From contig CP141148.1 in assembly GCA_035235625.1 (NCBI GenBank), positions 22,197,057 through 22,261,056 of the forward strand: DNA of 64,000 nt, written 5' to 3'. Positions 57,701-64,000 of this stretch are shown one piece after another (within the stretch, counting starts at the first letter, position 1; each line of letters opens with the position of its first letter). Source of the DNA: Saururus chinensis. Taxonomy: Eukaryota > Streptophyta > Magnoliopsida > Piperales > Saururaceae. The notes beneath the pieces are model-generated. The model ran no database searches. It worked only from the letters and a program-made list of their open reading frames with translations, and was not told the origin of the DNA. The position numbers were made by a program, and so were the translations under genes.

Positions 57701-58196
57701 CAAACTGACGGGCCTGAGAGTAGTGGGATGCCAGAATAACATAACGTCTTTCCCCATGGTGCTCCTGCGCAATGTCACCTCTCTTAAGACGTTGCACATT
57801 CAGGGTTTTTCTGAGCTTCTACCAGATGATGAAAGTTTTCCTTCTTCTCTTGAAAAACTGTGGATCAACGGTCTGACCAAAAGTATCACCTTTGGGGGAC
57901 TTCCTACATCGCTTACATCCCTTAAAATAGAGAGCTGCGACAATTTGACACACCTGCCCAAAGACCTCCATAACCTCACCTCTCTGGAAATGATAGAAAT
58001 CTGCAGCTGTCCTCAACTAGAGGCCCGGCAAGAGGATCGGTTGCCCCCCAGCCTCAAGCAGTTTTCCCTTCGTCAGTGTCCCAAAGTAAAGCAACAGTTG
58101 GAACAGGAAAGTACAACAGATTGGCCTGCTCTAGATTTCATATTGAAATTGAGGGCAGCCTCGGGATCTCGTTCCGGTAGAAGATTTTTGACGTGA
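54756..58196 (+). CDS. CC-NB-LRR (CNL) disease-resistance protein, 1146 aa, single exon
   Basis: An intracellular immune receptor: the family recognises pathogen effectors and, on ADP/ATP exchange, assembles into a signalling complex. The coiled-coil domain (about 1-150) holds the EDVID-type helix VDDLRELIYDIDDTVDEM (71-88). The NB-ARC domain follows: P-loop GMGGVGKTT (215-223), kinase-2 LVLDDIW (291-297, the final W marking a non-TIR type), GVPLA (380-384), CFEYLSLFP (436-444) and the MHD box as VHD (495-497). Leucine-rich repeats cover about 550-1110 with regular LxxLxxLxL units. The 3.4-kb frame is free of stops, without introns, and full length for the RGA/RPP13-like group; no added integrated domain is seen. 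The first Met (MALQLIGGAA) fits the family N-terminus; it lacks the MADA motif. Codon use and context suggest a working gene. An XPO1 relic begins about 290 bp after the stop. Confidence 0.97.
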   Translation: MALQLIGGAALGGFFQTVFQELTVILYKGLGRRWDLNSELEKLKRKLTNAQAVIDDAEMRRYTEPDVNYWVDDLRELIYDIDDTVDEMNTRRLELEQEAAKSQVEVRYIFSPSLDKAKEALDIGEEALFKQTIKIKIRHFLEKLDEAIKEAKSLELRRHTSGSSWGLSQARVTSPSIDESDVYGRQEDKESIIEFLFEPGSDQNKKNYSVIPIVGMGGVGKTTLAQIVFQDERVKSQFSPRSWACVSDVFDVDKVTRELVEYSTGNNCLCLSSPALQDRLESMVRGKRFFLVLDDIWTVKEWDRMKAPLSHCGERSIILITTRSHIVAKAIANWSPYELGILDDEQCWDLFSSRAFGDMHADVDKNLVQLGKKIVQKCKGVPLAVKVLGAMLQGTEKERWEAVLKNELWHLQKDDNEIFPALRLSYHYLPSPSKRCFEYLSLFPTDYSFDKNKLVYLWIGEGLIEANEGRALEDIGRQYFDDLKRRCLIQKDDKVHDLVHNLACTISVEFYCRLQSDRKLYKSLARARHASIAGNSVDEGEYKLLAEARGLRTILLFESHSPRLLDIFSKWRLLRVVDLRMSGLPELPESIGELKHMRFLDLYGNTRLRNLPDALCKLYNLQYLNLHDCNNVNNLPKDVENLLNLRWLDLSCTSISSLPKDIGNLLNLRHLSLSCSLISSLPNSICKLYNLRALHLSYCSLTELPEGIGNLNSLDALLLRGNNISRLPDSIVKATNLQFIDIELDCKDVELPPYLGKLTCLQELRAYHVTKESGRGIGELKDLNNLRSNELVISGMENIESVEEAEMADLKSKKHIKRLLFKWSPLGPEDSLVVRDGKVEAKVLEALEPHTTTLASLSFEYYSGDMFPKWINCLFSLSKLILEELHRVRTLVGINLPSLEILVICRCPSLREVSMAAPKLRALTVEHCQELMLTAIAVKLVNLQDETCVNLMTQLEDLFIDRPQLECLQQLVLQSADCGVPLKLTGLRVVGCQNNITSFPMVLLRNVTSLKTLHIQGFSELLPDDESFPSSLEKLWINGLTKSITFGGLPTSLTSLKIESCDNLTHLPKDLHNLTSLEMIEICSCPQLEARQEDRLPPSLKQFSLRQCPKVKQQLEQESTTDWPALDFILKLRAASGSRSGRRFLT
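56661..56798 (+). repeat. 69-bp in-frame duplication inside the LRR
   Basis: Copies 56661-56729 and 56730-56798 encode two successive 23-residue LRR units (about residues 636-681) that share LPKD, NLLNLR, LSC and ISSLP. The DNA is closely similar, so one repeat was added recently by unequal crossing-over or slippage. The reading frame is kept. Confidence 0.93.
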
Positions 58197-58488
58197 AAGA
58201 CGACACTTTGGAAAGCTCGAACTTGTAAGTTGGTGATTATGCAAATTTTTCGTGACTATGCAAGAAATTGGCCTGATGCCAGGGAATCAGAAGTTTTATC
58301 TCGTTTTGCCGCTATTATAAACAAGTGTGTATTGTACTATCTTATGTTACTCAAAAAAATGTTTTGTGCTTTTTGAGCTCCAGTTTTTTATTTTTTTAAT
58401 TGTACAAGGAGGAGCTTTGAAGATCTTCGACTGAACTTGTGATTTGAGTCAGTTTCATTATTTTTTCTCTTTTTATGCTTTTATTAAT
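58197..58488. other. NLR 3' untranslated region and junction
   Basis: No coding sequence. Contains AATGTTTTGTGC and T-rich runs, and leads straight into XPO1-derived sequence without a visible element boundary. Confidence 0.5.
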
Positions 58489-59880
58489 GTGGTCAACCGG
58501 TATAAGGGAGTTATGACAGAGGATGTTCCTCAAATATTTGTAGCTGTTTTCGAATGCATGCTTAGGGTTCAAAATTCAAATGCAGTGTGTTCAGCATTTA
58601 TTCTTTTGATTTGTGCTTCTGAGTGGCAAAAAATTTTCACTGCAGAAGATAACTAAAAATTTTGAAGATTACCCCGAGCATCATTTAAAATTCTTCTCTC
58701 TGCTGCAGGCCATTGTTAATTACTATTTCCCTGCTTTGATCCACTTGTCCAATCAGATTAGCATCGATTATGTTCATATATCTGCTCTGTATGTACATGA
58801 TGATATGGTTATATATTAATGTTCATTAGTTTTCTTTGAAATGTGATTACTTCAACAACTGAAACTCGTAATGGATTTTATAAATTGGGCATTTTGGCAT
58901 ACTAAGAGAAATATTGCAGAAACTGGCCTCAATCTTTTGCTAGAAACGCTGAAGAACATGAGGTGGTTGTTTTTTCCTTTACTACGATTTTGATCAGTGG
59001 CTTAGTGCTAACGATTTGAAAATATAGATCTTCTAATTGATTTTTCCGGGGACCATGTTGTCTTTACCAGGAAGCTTATTTTATCTCTTACTTTTGATTG
59101 TGCAGGCGTCCAAGTTGATCTGTAATCAGCTCCACAAGACATACTTTCTCACAATTGTGCAACAGATATTTGCTGTTTTGACTGATACATTTCACAAACC
59201 TGGATTCAAGCTGCATGTTTTAGTCATGAACCATTTGTTAAATTTGGTAACAAAGCACTGCTCGTTCCTTATTTGTGTTTATAAATGAGTGCAAGTGTGT
59301 ATTTTAAATATATTCCGGGTCTATAGTTGAGCCTCTTTGGGATGCTGTGTCTGTCCCACTTTTTTATCCAAATATGATAATATTTGTTCGTGACTACACC
59401 ACCTTAAAGCTATTAGGGACGTCTTTTCCCAGCATGACAAATGCTCTGATAGAACAGGCAACAGTCATTCTTTTCCTACCATGGTTTATGAAATCCTGCT
59501 AGTGTGTTGTAATGGATGTTGAGCCATGTGCAGGTGACTCAATTTGTTGATGGTCTGATTGAGTCCTGAAATGATCTTCCATCTTTCAAAAATCACATAT
59601 GGGATTGCCTTGTCCAGTCAAACTCTGCTCAAGTGAAATAGCTTCACTTAAAACCTGCAGATCTTATCTAATTATTGGATTGTGACTATTTTCTCATAAT
59701 TAAAGCAAAGAAAAATCTTTTGATAATTTAGTTTCGGCTTTTTCTATAGGATAATAGAGACCTCTGCACAGAGGATGTTGTTGCTCAAAGAGAAAGAGAA
59801 CGTCAGAGAATGCTTTCCATTCGAGGACTTATTGCACCTAACGAGTTGCAAGATGAGATCAAGATGAGATGGTGGATACG
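58489..59880 (+). pseudogene. Exportin 1 (XPO1/CRM1) 3'-part pseudogene, seven exons
   Basis: Seven exon pieces keep their order and splice sites. 58489-58563: VNRYKGVMTEDVPQIFVAVF. 58645-58755: ITKNFEDYPEHHLKFFSLLQ and FPALIHLSNQ. 58868-58961: VMDFINWAFWHTKRNIAETG and LNLLLETLKN. 59106-59246: NQLHKTYFLTIVQQIFAVLT, DTFHKPGFKLHVLVMNHLL. 59329-59439: EPLWDAVSVPLFYPNM and LKLLGTSFPSMT. 59534 to about 59632: VTQFVDGLIES, a TGA stop, NDLPSFKNHIWDCLVQSN. 59750-59880: AQRERERQRMLSIRGLIAPN and ELQDE. The family is the nuclear export receptor that carries leucine-rich-NES cargo with Ran-GTP; this covers only its C-terminal HEAT repeats. An 11-bp tandem duplication (CAAGATGAGAT, 59849-59870) shifts the frame a few codons before the normal end. 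The N-terminal two thirds are missing, so it is a DNA-level partial duplicate that no longer codes. Confidence 0.93.
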
Positions 59881-60350
59881 TGAGCTTCAGTTACCTAATT
59901 AAATTTGTCTTACACACAAAGTCCATGAACAACAGATCCGACATAACTTACAATGTGTCAAACATACATTTGGCAAAATCATAACATAAGAATATGTACA
60001 ATCCATCTACCTAGTATGTATACAATTTATTGCATATGCATACAAGCAATTCATCTAACTAGAATGTGTATAATCCAGCACATAAACATATAACAGTTCA
60101 TTTAACAAGCATGCATGAAATTCATGGAATAAGCATTTAGCCAATCCATTTAACTAATATGAGGACAATTCATAACTTATGCATTAGGCCCATTCAATCA
60201 ACTAGCTTGCGAAAAAATCCACCCTAAGAACATATAAACAGTCCACTAATCATCAGACCATTAAACACACAATTAGATTATCAATCTCACAACCTCATAA
60301 CATACTATTCCACGCGATATCATTATCAATGTGCAGTAATAGAATTCATT
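59881..60350. repeat. Diverged tandem repeat of about 55-65 bp, four to five copies
   Basis: Between 59995 and 60215 the phrase CAATCCATCTACCTAGTATG / CAATTCATCTAACTAGAATG / CAGTTCATTTAACAAGCATG / CAATCCATTTAACTAATATG / CCATTCAATCAACTAG recurs, each followed by an ATA/ACAAT...CATA(A) segment. Nothing else was recognised up to 60350. Confidence 0.65.
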
Positions 60351-61815
60351 TGCCTTGGTCCTAGTATGTATTCTCACATAAAAGCAAGCTAGTACAAAGT
60401 TATAGAGTTCAAAGTCTCCTACCTCGTAATCCACATGAGTTTGATAGCGAGCACACGAGAGTGGTGGCGTCGCGGGCAAGGATATTGCCATGTTAAGAGA
60501 GAGCTATTATCTTAAGGACTTATAGGACACCAGGGGTAATCTCGGCAAGATGGGGGTTTTATGAACTCGAGACATATAGGTCCATAGTGGTGCACTAGGG
60601 TGGTCGAGAGCAAGATCGTGCCAAAAAGAAATGGCATGTGCGACTGCAATCAAGGTGGAACAAATAAAGGTTGGTCGATGATTGAGAATCACTAGGCCAG
60701 CCATAAGACGTAGAAATTGGCTACAAATAGCATCCAATGATGGTGATTTTGCTTCGTTGATGGCCCATAAAAAGGGCAAAGGGTGTGGGTAGGTGTTCAA
60801 ATATATAGGAGAAGTGGATGATTATGATGGTCCAATTTAGTTAGTGGTGGTGCTATCTAATGGTCAGGGGTGCAAAAGTGGCACCTAAACCCTGGAACAC
60901 ACTCATGGCCACTTGCACACATGGCCAAAGGGCAACCCAAATGGGAGAGGGGCTGAATGGTAGCAACCCAAGACCAAAATGGCTAACGGAGCCAAGGCCA
61001 GCAAGTAGTGGCCTAAGGGGGTGATAGCATCTTTGATTGATGCCTAAGATGAAAACCAAAATGGCTTATTCGGGGTAGTAGTTGAGGCAGAGGGGTTGTG
61101 CTGGCAAATTTGGGCCAAGTAGGGGTGGTATAAGGCCAACCAAGGTTTGGCTAGGTCGTTGTCGTGCCAAGGCTGGTCAAATGGCAGCAAAATGGTCCTC
61201 CTTTGACTTGTTCATGCTACAAATAGTGGACAAATAGAGGAGGAGAGATAGACACATAGGGGAGAATAGGGAGTGGTGGAGCTGAGCCAGGAGAGGTAGC
61301 CCTCTAACATTGTCTGGCTGAGGCAAAGCCAATGACGACAACCAAAGACTGGCAAGCCAATAGCAATGGAAGAAACTACAAACGCGAAAGGGGATACTCT
61401 CCCTTGGGCAAAAAATAGAAAAAGAGAAGAAAGGGGAAAAGGAGTTGGATGGCTAATGGTGGCTCGCAGCAGCCATGGCTGGCACCTCTAAGGTCTAGAC
61501 TATAATGTCCCTGATTTTTTTACTATTTTTTTGATAATTTTTGGTGGAAAAATGTGACGCTTTGGCATATTTGCATTCGCGTATTTGTCCTCAATATTAT
61601 ACATGTAGAGTTGGGGCTTAGTCGTAGGCCATAGGCCTCGACATGCGCTTTCGGTGCGAACTTTAGAGATAAAATGTGTAAATAGGATGTTAACATGTGA
61701 TGGGGATATAAATGGAAAAAAGTATAAATATCTAAAACCCAATGATAGAGTTCCAGACACTTTGAGATGCCCAGAAGGTTTAAGAGAAAACCATAGAGTT
61801 TCTGGCTATTGCACT
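60351..61815. repeat. Long direct repeat, copy 1 (about 1.46 kb)
   Basis: Matches 62553-64000 at an offset of about 2202 bp. Shared markers: CTAGTATG...ATTCTCACATAAAAGCAA, AGAGTTCAAAGTCTCCTACC, GAACTCGAGACATATAGGTC, TTGTCGTGCCAAGGCT, GTAGCCCTCTAACAT, and CATGCGCTTTCGG near the end. It has no recognisable coding sequence. Copy 1 carries an insertion near 61090-61150 relative to copy 2. It could be an LTR or one unit of a large tandem array. Confidence 0.88.
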
Positions 61816-62552
61816 GTGCTTCCTCCATTGTCAGATTCTACTAGTTCTTTCCATGATCCACTTTGCCTTACCGCCATGAGTCCATTGGTGCCAGCTAATG
61901 CCATTGCCACCATATCCTTGCTCCTCCTCGAGGTACCGGTTTTTTCCTCGATTATTCTCACCATCTAAATTCGTTTTTGGTCTGCCATAGGGCTATTTAG
62001 CTACCGTTTGCTGCCACCTTCCACTGAACTTCTCTTCATCTAGCCACTAAGATCCCATAGGCACTGGCTAGAGCTGCCGCCATGCTGTTCTTGATCCTCC
62101 ATGAGATGCAGATACATTTCCCAATTTCTCACTATGAAGGCAAATTTGGCCCGGCGACCCAAATTGTCTACCTTTGGTACTTGTTCCACCATCGGCCACC
62201 GGATAGACTCTGGTCAGACTCCATTCGATGTACCTCTACTTGGTGTTGGTTAAAGGTTGTCGTTTCCTACCCTGCTTTGCACCTATTGTTTTGCTTTGCC
62301 CAAATGCCTAGATTTGGGTCTTACACGTACGACCCTTCGTGGCCATTTTGCCATTATGACACCTCCAGTCGCCGATTGGCCTCCGGCCAGACTTGGGTTT
62401 AGCCTTGTTTCAATGTGACCTTCACTCTACCATTGCTTGACCCTGAGTCACCCCTTTGCCCTTTTACGTACAAGATGCACAGCCGCCCACACACATGGGT
62501 TTGGTTGTGAGTGGTGATTGGTAGTGTTGGCATCTCCATTGGCCACCACTAG
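61816..62552. other. Spacer between the two long repeats
   Basis: About 740 bp, richer in C than its neighbours. The plus strand has short open frames (for example from 62082) but no family is recognised, and no retroelement primer site or polypurine tract was identified. If the repeats are LTRs, this would be a very short internal region. Confidence 0.45.
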
Positions 62553-64000
62553 GGCCTTAGCCCTAGTATGCATTCTCACATAAAAGCAAGCTAGTACAAA
62601 GTTATAGAGTTCAAAGTCTCCTACCTCGTAATCAACATGAGTTTGATAGCGAGCACACGAGAGTGGCGGTGTCGCGGCCAAAGATATTGCCGTGTTAAGA
62701 TAGAGCTACTATCCTAACGACTTATAGGACACCAGGGGTAATCTTGGCAAGATGGGGGTATTATGAACTCGAGACATATAGGTCCACAGTGGTGCACTAG
62801 GGTGGTCAAGAGCAAGGTCGTGCCAAAAAGAAGTGGCATGTGCGACTAGAATCAAGGTGGAACAAATAGAGGTTGGTCAACGATTGAGAATCACTAGGCC
62901 AGCCATACGATGTAGAAATTGGCTATGAATAGCATCCAATGACGGTAATTTTGCTTTGTTGATGGCCCATAAAAGGGGCAAAGGGTGTGGGTAGGTGATC
63001 AAATATATAGGAGAAGTGGATGATTATGATGATCCATTTTAGTTAGTGGTGGTGCTATCTTATGGTTAGGGGTGCAAAAGTGGCACCTAAACCCTGGAAT
63101 GCACTCATGGCCACTTGCACACATGGCCAAAGGGAAACCCAAATGGGAGAGGGGCTGAATGGTAGCAACCCAAGGTCCAAAATGCCTAACGGAGCCAAGG
63201 CCAGCAAGTAGTGGCCTAAGGGGGTGATAGCACCTTTGATTGATGCCTAAGCTGAAAACCAAAGAGGCTTATTCAGGGCACGGTTTGGGGCAGAGGGGTT
63301 GTGCTGCCAGATTTGGGCCAAGTAGGTCATTGTCGTGCCAAGGCTTGTCAAAAAAGCCACGATGGCAGCAAAATGGTCCTCCTTTGACTTGTTCATTCTA
63401 CAAAAAGTGGATAAATGGAGGAGGAGAGACAGACACATAGGGGAGAATAGGGAGTGGTGGAGCTGAGCCAGGAGAGGTAGCCCTCTAACATCGTTTGGCT
63501 GAGGCAAAGCCAATGACGACAGCCGAAGACTAGAAAGCCAATAGCAATGGCAGAAACTACAAACGTGGAAGGGGATACTCTCCCTTGGGCAAAAAATTAA
63601 AAAAGAGAAGAAAGGGGAAAAGGAGTTGGATGGCTGGCACCTCTAAAGTCTAGACTATAATGTCCCTAATTTTTCTACAATTTTTTTATGATTTTCCTAC
63701 TTTTTTTTTATCATTTTCAGTGGAAAAATGTGATGCTTCAGCATATTTGTATTTGCGTATTTGTCCTCGATATTATACATGTAGAGTTGGGGTTTTGTTG
63801 TAGGTTGTGGGCCTCGACATGCGCTTTCGGAGTGAACTTTAGAGATATAATGTGTAAATAGGAGGTTAACGTGTGATGGGGTAATAAATGGAAAAAAAGT
63901 ATAAATATCTAAAACCCGATGATTGAGTTCTAGACACTTTGAGACGTCCAGAATGTCTAGAAGGTTTGAGAGAAAACCATAGAGTTTCTGGCCACTGCAC
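62553..64000. repeat. Long direct repeat, copy 2 (cut by window end)
   Basis: Second copy of 60351-61815, still matching at the last base of the window (GAGTTTCTGGCCACTGCAC against GAGTTTCTGGCTATTGCAC at 61797-61815). Differences from copy 1 are scattered substitutions and a few indels, including one of about 35 bp near 63325 and one near 63690. Confidence 0.88.

Noticed and set aside
60507..63513. Several 65-105 residue frames on both strands
   Set aside because: They fall in the long direct repeats and their spacer, differ between the two copies, and match no family.

Overview
The window is nuclear DNA from a flowering plant, probably a dicot or magnoliid. The evidence is intron-containing genes with plant-type splice sites, a plant coiled-coil NB-LRR resistance gene, a brassinosteroid C6-oxidase (CYP85A) relic, and decayed plant LTR retrotransposons (chromovirus-like and Athila-like Ty3/gypsy, plus Ty1/copia). 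Most of the DNA is AT-rich. The species cannot be fixed from this sequence alone.

Only three loci look like real or recently real genes. (1) A small HNH-nuclease gene on the minus strand (5452 to 4930); two clean exons are visible, but the expected last exon is missing. (2) A five-exon gene for a 202-residue TRAF-type zinc-finger protein with a C-terminal membrane anchor (31682-37073, plus strand). I assembled it from splice sites, and its exon phases all agree. (3) An intact, intronless 1146-residue CC-NB-LRR gene (54756-58196, plus strand).

Around these lie relics of host genes: four 3' exons of a CYP85A gene (minus, 11595-10616), an intronless piece of Cactin (plus, 42430-42985), and seven 3' exons of exportin 1/XPO1 (plus, 58489-59880) directly downstream of the resistance gene. 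All three carry stops, frameshifts or large losses.

The rest is mobile and repeated DNA. 3.35-3.9 kb is a MITE with a 10-bp target duplication. 4.4-4.7 kb is a LINE reverse-transcriptase fragment. 6.9-10 kb is minus-strand retroelement debris. 15.7-17.0 kb is a gypsy pol fragment. 17.4-26.4 kb is an LTR element with gag and protease but no reverse transcriptase, split by a 1.74-kb solo LTR that has a perfect 5-bp target duplication. 30.6-31.5 kb is a large fold-back element ending about 200 bp upstream of the zinc-finger gene. 38.0-38.2 kb is a Tourist-like MITE. 39.9-41.4 kb is a copia remnant. 43.4-46.4 kb is LTR-like DNA with microsatellites. 50.8-51.1 kb resembles CACTA subterminal repeats. 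60.35-64 kb is a long direct repeat running off the window.

I saw no CRISPR array, operon, rRNA or convincing tRNA. I found no new multi-gene system. The most interesting items are structural: the fold-back next to a promoter, a compact hairpin at 12.07-12.19 kb, the nested solo LTR, and the NLR/XPO1 junction.
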